From: Bolinopsis microptera
Taxonomy: Eukaryota > Ctenophora > Tentaculata > Lobata > Bolinopsidae
DNA: 64,000 nt
NCBI RefSeq assembly: GCF_026151205.1
Contig: NC_087080.1
Coordinates: 2,769,096-2,833,095, forward strand
Direction: 5' to 3'
The translations under genes were made by a program, and so were the position numbers. Below, one piece after another: positions 36,601-47,900 of the stretch (positions are counted from its first letter, which is position 1; every line of letters starts with the position of its first letter). The notes below the pieces were generated by a model, which was given only the letters and a program-made list of their open reading frames with translations, made no database searches and was not told the origin of the DNA.

Positions 36601-37786
36601 TTAACTTTTGGTTATTCAGTATTAAAGAAGATTCCTTAAGTGCAGTTATTTAGGGAAGACCATTTTTTCTTACAAACATTTTCAATCAGAACTAAAAGAA
36701 TGAACTTGTAAGTCCTAAAATATTTATTTTAGTGCCATTTCAAAATTAGACATGGTTCTCAGGGTAATTGAAACGATCTGAAAATTTGTCAGATAAATTC
36801 TTCTTTCCAGAAGAATTTGAACTTGTGACGGTATTGCTGTTCATAACTTCAAGGGTCCATTCTTGAGGCACCAGTTTAATGCGATTTGAAGGATTAGAAA
36901 ACTGTCTTACGTAAATGACTCCTACATTAAGGAATCTTATACTATTTCATATTTGTCAACTCAGTGTCTCAACGGCCCTTTTCATACCTCACAATTGCAT
37001 TAAATAATTACCAGGAATGCATAAAGTGTCCATCATTGACCTCTTTTCACTGTAAATTTTGATCCTCCCTACAGAATATATCTTTGTGTTTGACAATGAC
37101 CAATTTTCTCAGACTACGTGGGGTAAAGTGATCGGGACGGTAGTGGTGTTCCTCAGCATGATATTCCTCGCCCTGCCTCTCACCATTATAGTCAGCACTT
37201 TCAGGTTACTACTACTACTACTACTACTATAGGTTTATAGTACTAGTGTACTACTACTAGTGTACTACTACTGTAAACCTATCATGTTCTTACTTCTCAG
37301 GTCACTTTGCAGTTTGTTTTAATATTTCTAAAATTATTGTTATTACAGTCTAGTCTTGACACATTTGTACCCCCCAACTCTAATATATAGACCTGTTAGT
37401 CACGTGATCATGGGATTTTAAACAGTGTATTTGTGGGGATGACGGAACTTAAATTGAATTTCCTACATTTACGTTTGAAGTCTTTTCTTGTTTCTAGTCT
37501 AATTTTATGGCCGAGTTCTAAGCAACTAAGTTTTATTATGAGGCGCGACAGGTTTAGACCAAGAAGCGCAGGCTGCAGCTAGAGGCAGCTGAATAACAAT
37601 TTTGGGGAATTCAATCATCTAATGAAATAAACATTCCATTGGTGTTAGCATAATGACTAAACGTTTCACCCCCTCAGTAAAACGTACAGAGCTAGAAAAT
37701 GTTTAACAGCAGATGACAACACTGACGAAGACGACGACGATGAAGAAGAGAAGGATGATGCTAACGGTCCAGTTTCTGTAACCTAG
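30690..37786 (+). CDS. Shaker-type voltage-gated potassium channel, ten exons
   Basis: The coding exons are 30690-30747, 33614-33732, 33952-34404, 34562-34664, 34856-34953, 35752-35851, 36143-36246, 36484-36573, 37113-37204 and 37678-37786. All have GT/AG borders and matching phases, giving 441 residues. Residues 60-150 form the T1 tetramerisation domain (NICGLLFETYK, NEYFFDRNRESF) without the zinc-binding HxxxxxC/CC motif of Kv2-4, as in Kv1. S1 is about 183-209, S2 211-245 with FFTFDL, and S3 254-275. S4 (285-303) keeps all six basic residues at every third position (R287, R290, R293, R296, K299, R302). S5 is about 322-342, the filter TVGYGD is 366-371, and S6 is 378-405. The S6 hinge reads PLT (397-399) instead of PVP. 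A sequon (NSS) sits in the S1-S2 loop, and the C-terminus is short and acidic. The protein forms tetrameric plasma-membrane K+ channels that open on depolarisation. Exon 1 rests on phase and splice consensus only. Confidence 0.95.
35324..35445. mobile_element. 122-bp hAT-like MITE in Kv intron 5
   Basis: The element has imperfect inverted ends: cagggacaaaaggaaatcgcg on the left, with cgcgattttcttttttccctg on the right. It is flanked by a probable 8-bp target duplication, ccctagcc (35316-35323) and ccctaggc (35446-35453), one mismatch. CAGGG termini and 8-bp duplications are hAT hallmarks. An outer 14-bp inverted pair (gttcacatattacg at 35219 and its complement ending 35474) may be the remains of a host element. 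Confidence 0.8.
37206..37275. repeat. ACT microsatellite at the start of Kv intron 9
   Basis: The run of act triplets begins two bases after the splice donor of exon 9 and continues irregularly with tagtgtactactact. Confidence 0.9.
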
Positions 37787-38640
37787 CATAGATTCTCAAC
37801 TAATGATTTCAGAAACAATTCTCTCTTCACGTCCCTTCCTCGTGATACCAACGCTACCCTCACCACCACCAGTATTAAGTTTGACTTGTTACGATAATTG
37901 GATAATTGCCAATTAAATTGGATCACCTCAGCTGACTGTCAAGAAAATATTGGAATTGCTATTGTCCAAATATTCTATGTCCTCATGTGAAACTTTAATC
38001 GTGTCTTCGGTGGAACATTCGGAAAACAGAGACGCCATTAAAATCGGGACCCTATAATCGTGCTCTTTTCTTTGAGCTGGGCGGAAGCTGATTTAAAATC
38101 AGATTATTTTCTTTTCAAGGAGCGCAGTGCACAGTGTATTTCAGTTTATGACACAGGGCCGGGTTGCCTTTTTGGTGGATTTGTCTGCTTTCTTGATTTT
38201 CAGCTTATTTTGAACATATGCAATATGCATTCTCAAATTTTACCTAATATTTGAAGTTGTTCGTTGTAAATTTAAGTAGTAGTGAATATGGCGAAGTTTA
38301 GTTTTGATTAAACGATATGCAAATTAAGTATGCCATCTTGATTGTAGATTCTGATAATTGGATCTGTTAATAGTAGTAAAGATTAGGATAATTTGAGATT
38401 TTCGTTTTTATTCATTGATTCAGTCGTTATACCTATCACCTAATCTGCTTCCTAATATCATGCAATACCACATGGTGGGGCCGGGGTTGGTATGGGAGGG
38501 AGGGGTGCTACTGCTGCAGTTCCACTTCCAAGCATAGCTTTATTGTGCGCTCTCTGACAAGGCGCTTGCGGAGAGGGACAAAAGAAAATGTAATTTATTA
38601 TTGAATACTCGTCAATATTGAATATGTATATATACCTTAA
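37787..38640 (+). other. 3' flank of the Kv gene
   Basis: This presumably contains the 3' untranslated region. The nearest poly(A)-signal-like hexamer is an ATTAAA near 38308; no AATAAA is close to the stop. Nothing else was identified. Confidence 0.35.
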
Positions 38641-38755
38641 GGGGCCCCATCTTGCATCTACTTAGGACGTCCGCCAAAATCGCAGATTTTCAGACCACCA
38701 CCACCGGGTGCGTCTGAATTTTCAAAACCACCTTTCCCCCGGATTTCCAGTCTAG
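38641..38755. mobile_element. fragment of the TIR family also seen at 61141-61551
   Basis: Starting ggggcc, the stretch tacttaggacgtccgccaaa continues with cagattttcagaccacc. The same terminus, inverted, ends the element at 61551. Only one end is present here. Confidence 0.6.
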
Positions 38756-38765
38756 TTGTACTTGT

Positions 38766-40578
38766 GCGATGCGTTACCGGGCCGCGCATCCAATATTGAC
38801 GGATGGCGGTGCGCGCTACTTTACCTGGGGACCCCAGGCTATTATGTTCATAAACATTTGGCGGAATGACAGGCTGAGCGCGGCCCAGTAAGTAGGTAGT
38901 GCGCCATCGACAGTGAGCCGCGCGTGCCGACTGTAGGATGGTTTTTTAGCGCTAATTTCGGCCAGCACAATTTTCTTCAAACAAATAGATATTAAGTATC
39001 CTTCCCGACCTCCGATTGCAACAAAAATTGGTAAGCTTACTCATAGACTTACAAAGAAAGTGTCCGAAAAGTTTAAAGCCTATCCAACCATCAAACATTA
39101 TGTTACAGCTAAAAGCAGCGTATTTTGCCCCATTTTGATCACTATATCAACTCCGATATCCACCAAATTTTTCGGACAGTTGTAAAAGCCCTATTGGAAG
39201 GTCGTCGCCAATTTTCAGAATGATCTTATTCAAGGAACTGAAGATATATCCAAATAATACGACAAAAATCAACGAATTTGGTCAAATTTTGTCAAATTAC
39301 GCGACTTTTACAGCTAATTTTGCTCCAAAAGCCGCGCACCATCAAATATGGCACCTAGGCGACACTCACTGGTCTTTCCAAAAAGGTATGACAAATTTGG
39401 TATTGTGAAAATTCTCACAGTCTCTAGAAAACAATGGTACAAAAATTTTTAAAATCCGAGCAAGTTTATTTTTATGGTGCACCCCCTACAGTAAGCGCTA
39501 CTTCGAAGAAATTTAGACGAGTAACATTGTTACTCGTCTAAATTTCTTCGAAGTAGCGCGCACCGCTTTCTTCTCAAAATAGGGGGTGCACCATAAAAAT
39601 AAACTTGCTCGGATTTAAAAAATTTTAGTACCATTGTTTTCTAGAGACTGTGAGAATTTTCCCAATACCAAATTTGTCATACCTTTTTGGAAAGATCAGT
39701 GAGTTTCGCCTAGGTGCCAAATTTGATGGTGCGCGGCTTTTGGAGCAAAATTAGCTGTAAAAGTCGCGTAATTTGACCAAATTTGTTGATTTTTGTCGTA
39801 TTATTTGGATATATCTTCAGTTCCTTGAATGAGATCATTCTGAAAATTGGCGACGACCTTCCAATAGGGCTTTCACAACTGTCCGAAAAATTTGGTGGAT
39901 ATCGGAGTTGATATAGTGATCAAAATGGGGCAAAATACGCTGCTTTTAGCTGTAACATAATGTCTGATGGTTGGATATGCTTTAAACTTTTCGGACACTT
40001 TCCTTGTAAGTCTATGAGTAAGCTCACCAATTTTTGTTGCAATCAGAGGTCGGGAAGGATACGTAATATTTATTTGTTTGAAGAAAATTGTGCTGGCCGA
40101 AATTAGCGCTAAACAACCATCCTGGCCTACTACAGTCGGCACGCGCGGCTCACTGTCGATGGCGCACTACCTACAGTCAATACAAAATGGCAAGTGCTAC
40201 GAAGTAGTGCGCGCCGGGCCAGATCATTGACATTAACAATGGTCAAATCCAATAATGCAATTCTCGCAACCAATCTCGTTAGCAGTTAGATCGGCAAAAT
40301 GCGTTACTGGGCCTCGCCGAGCTGCGAAGAATTGACATCGTCAATTAAGATTTCCAGGTACTCTTAAGTTAGTTACTTAAAATAGACAATAACAGTAATA
40401 TAATATAGTTATACATTTAGTGTCGAACAAGTACAGTTTAGCAGTTACATTTAAGTACTCGTTTTATATTTAATCATTAATTGACGATGTTGCAATTTTT
40501 CGTAGCTCGGCGAGGCCCATAGCGTATCTCTCCGATCTAACGAAGCATTATTGGATGCGCGGCGCAGTAACGCATCGC
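38766..40578. mobile_element. long foldback DNA element with 35-bp inverted ends
   Basis: The outer ends are inverted copies of gcgatgcgttac followed by gccgcgcatccaata (38766-38800 and 40546-40578). Inside lies a foldback, 38892 to 40174, whose arms of about 640 bp mirror each other around a centre near 39527, for example gacgagtaac att gttactcgtc. A second smaller inverted repeat (40249-40554) with arms containing ctcggcgaggccc sits in the right part. There is no transposase frame. The element fills most of the gap between the convergent Kv and CK2-beta genes. High arm identity means a recent or conversion-maintained structure. Read-through transcripts would form long double-stranded RNA. 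Confidence 0.85.
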
Positions 40579-41965
40579 GTTAAAACTGGTTGAATCACGT
40601 GGTGAAAGTCACGATACAACGTGAGGCAAGTTGCTGGTAATTACATGAGCGACGAAAATTGACAAAAGTTATTTAATGACTGTACGATCCCTTTTCACAC
40701 AATGAATGTTAACAATCTAAAAGCATATTTTATAGCCCGTCGATTCGACTTTAGTATAATATTTTATCATAACAAATTGGTAAATAGAACAGTTTCGACC
40801 GGTTTCTTAAACTCAAAGAGAAATATGAAATATGAATTTCCACACTTTAAGAAATATCAATTTCTACACTTTAGGTAACAGTTAAAAATGTTTAGAGAAA
40901 GGGATATAATCGACTTTAATGTAGAATGAAACTGCCTTCTCTAGTCAAAGACACTGGTCGAAATCTTTCAGAATGTAATAAAACGCCTTGGTTGCTTATA
41001 AACTTGTAATAAGATTGGTACGAATGACAATTAAATCTAATACACAAAGGTTCATGTTCGCGCTACACACGGAACAAGTTTTGACAGAGCCAACCTATTT
41101 AACAAGACAACCCCGCTTCAGGGTAAACATTCAGCCAACATCTATAATAAGTCACACCACACCAGATTAACCTTTACTTCAAGTAATCTGGTGGATTCGT
41201 GTAGTATTATAAGAGTCTCATGATTTTATAGCTCTTTCATTCAAATTTCTGATTGTTTCTGAATAGACTCAGTGAAGACAGATTCTAATTTAGACAGATT
41301 CTAATTTATTTCCATTAAAATCTGTCTGCACTGAGTCTATTCAGAAACAATCAGAAATTTGAATGAAAGAACCTTACTTCAAGGTTAACGTGGTGTATTT
41401 TCAGTGTAGTTCTGGGTCTGAAGGATACACTGAGAGGAGACTGATAGTATGTATTCGGCACAAAGAACATCTCCCCAATATCACGAAGTTGAAGGTTGGT
41501 CAACGCAAGAGAGTGCATTATATATTATGACTACAAGTGCAATTACATTTACTAGTGTTGTCCTTACTTTGATTCTGAAAGTAACAGCGTGAACTACCCG
41601 AGGAAGAAACGTAAGACAGTTAGAAAACGTAGGTTAGACTGTAACGCCGAAATCCAGCTTCGAAAATGCTTATAAAATATACATATATATAACTGCGGTA
41701 TATGACATGACAAAAGGGTAAACTATGTATAGAACATTATTCAACTGCTATATGAAATTTCTTTGACGAGAAAGCTTCTAAAAACAAATTATATAGCACT
41801 CCAAGGATGGCGCATCGAATTAATAATATTGTGGAGGAATTTCAAACATTTGAAATCGGCTCAGAGTCTACCGTCTATGACCAGAGCAATTCTGGCTGCC
41901 AGTTCGCTATTACGTTATATTTAAAAAATTCGATACTTCTGTTGCCACCATTCGTTTCATCTTCT
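40579..41965. other. intergenic, with one hairpin repeat
   Basis: Apart from the hairpin at 41234-41369, no gene or repeat was identified. The left part contains the 3' flank of the minus-strand CK2-beta gene. Confidence 0.4.
41234..41369. repeat. 136-bp inverted repeat (hairpin element)
   Basis: Arms of about 45 bp begin ctttcattcaaatttctgat on the left and end with the complement, gaatgaaag, on the right, separated by about 45 bases. The flanks on both sides share related sequence (ttacttcaag, then tggtg and gtgtag). They look like a duplicated target or an outer direct repeat. Confidence 0.9.
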
Positions 41966-44900
41966 TTACGCCCTCTTTCTTGATTCTGAAATATTCCTTA
42001 TTTCAATTGAAATGATTTTCAAGATAAATCGCCCTATATAGAACATGGGAGATCTCCTTTGAAATTGTCATTAATACAAATTTTAATCGGATAATCTACA
42101 TACAAAGGAAATGGAAGGATCGTTCTAGAATTAAAAGTTTACCTTTCCAATGAACAGATGCTTCAACCTGTAGCTGATATGCCAGAGGATGGATTTTAAA
42201 TCCGTACAATCTGAAATAATGAATCCGTATTAGTGTGGTTACCAGATTAAAAATGGAAACACTAGAAAACTGGTTAATCAACGCAGTAACGTTAGTTTCC
42301 TCAGTTTTATACATTAAAATAACATGGTTGAGACGATAAAATGTGGCATGTAACCGTAAGCATGTACTAGTTATGCAACTTTGTGCAAATCTACCAGAAC
42401 AAACTGTACTTCATGCCAGGTGTCTTCACGATGACGTCATTTAAGAAGCAAAACACATGAGATGTTTAACACAACATGTGGAAAAACGGGCAGTATTATG
42501 GGCACTGTGAAGGACGTTAAGTTTCTCCCCTTTCGGCAGTAGTCTAGTAGGCTGTGATAGAAGCTCAGCAGTTAAGTTAGAAATTTTACGGGAGAAATGA
42601 GCTGGGATTGCAGGAAGTGTAGAGTTAAACGGGTCATAAATTAATTTCCTGGATAAACACTGTCCCAGAAACCGCTAACTATGCAACACTATCATGAGGG
42701 CCTAGTCCTCTAACTTATATCAATATTATGCTTGATTCAGTTTTTGCCGACCGTATACTTCTATTAATGTAGCATATTGTATATTATTATATATGGGCCG
42801 TTTCTAGTCTGATCTCATAGATGAATTAACATAATTCGATATGGGCGCAACAGCTAGCTAAATCAATGAGAAAACGCGCGCGCGCGAGAAGTTAAAATAT
42901 TGCGCAGTCAACACTACAGATTTGTTCACTAAGAAGACCCTTTTGATACGTATTGCGACATGTTGCCAAATCACGTCAGTGTTCAATCAAATTTAGGTCT
43001 AAGATGAAATTAACAAAGCTCGGCCCTACTGAGAGAGAGAGAGAATGACCAGACACGAAGTAATCATATCATAAATGTTAAATGTGATCAGGCAAGGATT
43101 AATCAAGATTTTAACGCTCAATTTTAATCAAGCAAGATAATATCACACCTTACAACTGCAATCATACAAATAACAATGTTCCGCGTAGAAACACTGGTGT
43201 TACCTTGGTATAAATGAGCTAGGGGAAGGTTTAGGTCGATATTCTGGATGGACCATAAACAGCATGTGAGGAAAACTTGTACCAAAATAGGCTCCATCTG
43301 AAGAATAACATCATATAAGATTTATAGAACTTGATGATATACTAACAGTAAAGATAGATGGTAATATGTATATTGTATGTCTCGTATCATTGTATACTTA
43401 TTATATACATACCTGCATACCTAAATGTCCCGTACATACCTATATGATGATATCTGGATGATTTAGGAACATAGACATCTTGACATTTTGGACAATACAG
43501 CTTCACCATACTTTCACCTGTAACAGTAAATTTCTAAAATATGTGTGGTAAGATTAATAATAAAACAAGTATTTCTCATATTGATAATAATTATATGTCA
43601 AATATTTAGAATATTTCATGTTGAAACTTAATCTGGTGAACGATTCCCCGAACTGGGAGAGGGTGCCATATCGCAGTGTTTGATTACACCATGTTTTGAT
43701 ACTAGATAAATATAATAATAAAAACACGTTCATTCTGAAATCTCAAATTTAGCAGAAAACCAGAAGTTTTTGATTTTGGAATGGTACCAGCCAACTTAAT
43801 GTCTTATTCTAATTCCACAATCTTAATAACTATCAGGTTACCATAATGTCACGCCCAATTGAAGGTGAAGTTCCCTTACCAGGGTTGTCAGAGAGTCCTA
43901 TAGGTAACATTAGTTGGTTCTCACAAAATACTCTGATACAAGTCCCGAACTCAGAATTCTGGTACTTCTCAAGCTGAAACAAAAATTATGTTATTAATAT
44001 GTAAGGCAACATTCAGACTAATTTCACCTCTAGGAAACAGGAATGTACATACTTCACATCTTTACACACCAATTCTTACACCAGCCTAAACCCTGATGGT
44101 AGCAGGATAACTTTAAATCAGGGTGTTTCAGCACTTCCCCGTCACAGGTCACTAAGCACCTGTTCATCAAATATACTGCTCAATCAAACATGAATTGTTC
44201 TTACGTTCAAGTCGGCCAGTAAACGTACAGTATTTCATAATAATTCTCGCATAAGTATAATGTCCAATGTCCGTCAGTGTGTTACATATAAAAATCGTAT
44301 ATTATATAAAAATTGTTTGTGAAGCACGTGTATTTGTCGGAGTGACAGTGTTTCAGGAGATATAAGAACAAATACTATCGCTTGTCAATTGCTCGACAAA
44401 ATAGCACACGATTGTCACATTGTCACTGCATATTGTCACTGCATATTGTCACCGCATTACACATAGTTACACAGTGGTACCGTTTGGGACTGGGGATGGT
44501 TTTATTTAATCCGCATGTAATATTGAAATTATTCTAACGACAGATTGTTAACCAATCGGACAATCACCGAGCCCGAACCTTTTAAAGGACCTCACAAATT
44601 CCGATTAATATCTAGATTTCATTTTGGTGTAATTGATCACGCAGCCTGCCATGTCATCGCGGTATCGAAATTTCAAATAAAGGTAATCTGTCAATGACGG
44701 CCAAAATTAGTGAACAAAATTACAGCTTTGATGGGGAGTCAATACGTTTGTTATGTAACTTTATCGTCAAGCGGACTTTCATGAAATCCGTTACACGATA
44801 CCTCGTTACAGCTGCATTATTAGTGCACAAAGATGTTTAATAAAGTATATAACAGACTTCAGACATCGTAACTGTTAATCATTTTCTGTTTTTAATCCCA

Positions 44901-47900
44901 GACTTAATGAGATACCATCCATAACCTAGGAACAGTTAGCGCTGCTATTAATTAACAACACTGCAGACAGAGAACATGTCAGCGTCAGACAGGAGCAAAC
45001 ATGAAGGTGCCCAGAATTTAGATTTCAAGAAGTAACAAATCTTGTCACATGTAAAATGTATAGCGATCATGGTACTCGCGTCATGAGTGGGAACATTTTG
45101 TCAGTTCTATCTAATTACCTTAATATGAAGTACGAACCGTAGCTACGTCCACAGAATTTAACAATTTATGGTCCAACATCTATCAAATTTGGTGCGTATG
45201 CCCAAATATGGGCATATGGTTTTTTGCTTAAAATATTACAGCCGGCCTACTTACCATCATAGCCAGCCCTCTGTTAGTAAGAATGTAACGTGCGTGTATC
45301 AGTCCGTACAACATCTCCGCAGCTTGTTCTACTAAGTCGTTCTGACCTTGCGCATCATCCCCATCATCGTCTGGTTCTAGATCCAGTATCATATCTAGCG
45401 CCTGAGGGGTTACATGTTAACATCCAGTATCATATCTAGCGCCTGAGGGGTTACATGTTAACATACAGTATCATATCTAGCGCCTGAGGGGTTACATGTT
45501 AACATCCAGTATCATATCTAGCGCCTGAGGGGTTACATGTTAACATCCAGTATCATATCTAGCGCCTGAGGGGTTACATGTTAACATCCAGTATCATATC
45601 TAGCGCCTGAGGGGTTACATGTTAACATCCAGTATCATATCTAGCGCCTGAGGGGTTACATGTTAACATCCAGTATCATATCTAGCGCCTGAGGGGTTAC
45701 ATGTTAACACGAGTTTAATCAGTTTCTAAGAATGTGTAAGGAATGTGTGTTTATAAGAATGTGCAGAGATTGGAAATGGTTGTTAATCACACACAGGATG
45801 TTTGTGATATTGTGTAACATACGTTACACAATATAAAACACGTGTGAAGTGCTAACACGTCACTCCACATCACTCTGAGTGGTTTCTAACCTTTCACTAC
45901 ATCCGATTTAAACTTCTGTCACTTCACATCAAACATTCTTCCCATTACATTTAGTGTGAACCCCATCTGAACTACCGTGTATTCTTGTATATCCGTAATC
46001 GATACAAAGACCAAAAATAACAATGTTTTCGTGTCGACCAGTCACCCTATTAATATTCATGTTTCTCTCCGACATGGAGAGCTATTATTATATTATATGG
46101 TCAAAAGTTCTAAATGATGAGCTGTCAGCAAACTTATACTTACCTGTAATTATGATACGTTAAATGTTAGATGTACTACAGTTTGCCACAAGATCATTAA
46201 ATTGAATGTAAAGCTTGGCCTTCGTCACTTGAACCATTAGTTGTGGTACTTTGCAGCCGAGTTTTAAGAGATACAGCAGCAGTCAACTTTATTAAATTAA
46301 GTATGTCATGTAACAGTGTTGGCAGGGAAAGTCTCAATATTAAGGCGCTGAGTTTACAACATGTTTACAACACGTGTACTCTAAACGTCAGAGAAAGATA
46401 ACAGGAAACTGTCTGGGTGTATCAGCTCAGTACACTACATCCTGTTCTACAATACACTACACTACATCCTGTTCTACAAGACACTACACTACATCCTGTT
46501 CTACAAGACACTACACTACATCCTGTTCTACAAGACACTACACTACATCCTGTTCTACAAGACACTACACTACATCCTGTTCTACAAGACACTACACTAC
46601 ATCCTGTTCTACAAGACACTACACTACATCCTGTTCTACAAGACACTACACTACATCCTGTACTACACTACACTACACTACACTACATCCTGTACTACAA
46701 GACACTACACTACATCCTGTACTACAAGACACTACACTACATCCTGTACTACAAGACACTACACTACATCCTGTACTACAAGACACTACACTACATCCTG
46801 TACTACAAGACGCTACACGACATCCTGTACTACAAGATACTACACTACATCCTGTACTACAAGACAATACACTACATCCTGTACTACAAGACACTACACT
46901 ACATCCTGTACTACAAGACACTACACTACATCCTGTTCTACAAGACACTACACTACATCCTGTTCTACAAGACACTACACTACATCCTGTTCTACAAGAC
47001 ACTACACTACATCCTGTTCTACAAGACACTACACTACATCCTGTTCTACAAGACACTACACTACATCCTGTACTACACTACACTACACTACATCCTGTAC
47101 TACAAGACACTACACTACATCCTGTACTACAAGACACTACACTACATCCTGTACTACAAGACACTACACTACATCCTGTACTACAAGACGCTACACGACA
47201 TCCTGTACTACAAGATACTACACTACATCCTGTACTACAAGACAATACACTACATCCTGTACTACAAGACACTACACTACATCCTGTACTACAAGACACT
47301 ACACTACATCCTGTTCTACAAGACACTACACGACATCCTGTACTACAAGACATCCTGTACTACACTACATCCTGTACTACAAGACACTACACTACATCCT
47401 GTACTACAAGACGCTACACGACATCCTGTACTACAAGATACTACACTACATCCTGTACTACAAGACACTACACTACATCCTGTACTACAAGACGCTACAC
47501 TACATCCTGTACTACAAGACACTACACGACATCCTGTACTACAAGACATCCTGTACTACACTACATCCTGTACTACAAGACAATACACGACATCCTGTAC
47601 TACAAGACAATACACGACATCTTGTACTACAAGACAATACACTACATCTTGTACTACAAGACAATACACTACATCCTGTACTACACTACATCCTGTACTA
47701 CAAGATACTACACGACATCCTGTACTAAAAGACAATACACGACATCTTGTACTAAAAGACAATACACTACATCCTGTACTACACTACATCCTGTACTACA
47801 AGATACTACATTACATCCTGTACTACAAGATACTACACGACATCCTGTACTACAAGATACTACACGACATCCTGTACTACAAGATACTACACGACATCCT

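Noticed and set aside
45383-45710. CRISPR-like regular array
   Set aside because: Units are contiguous without unique spacers, in animal DNA, and contain a splice site of a known gene.
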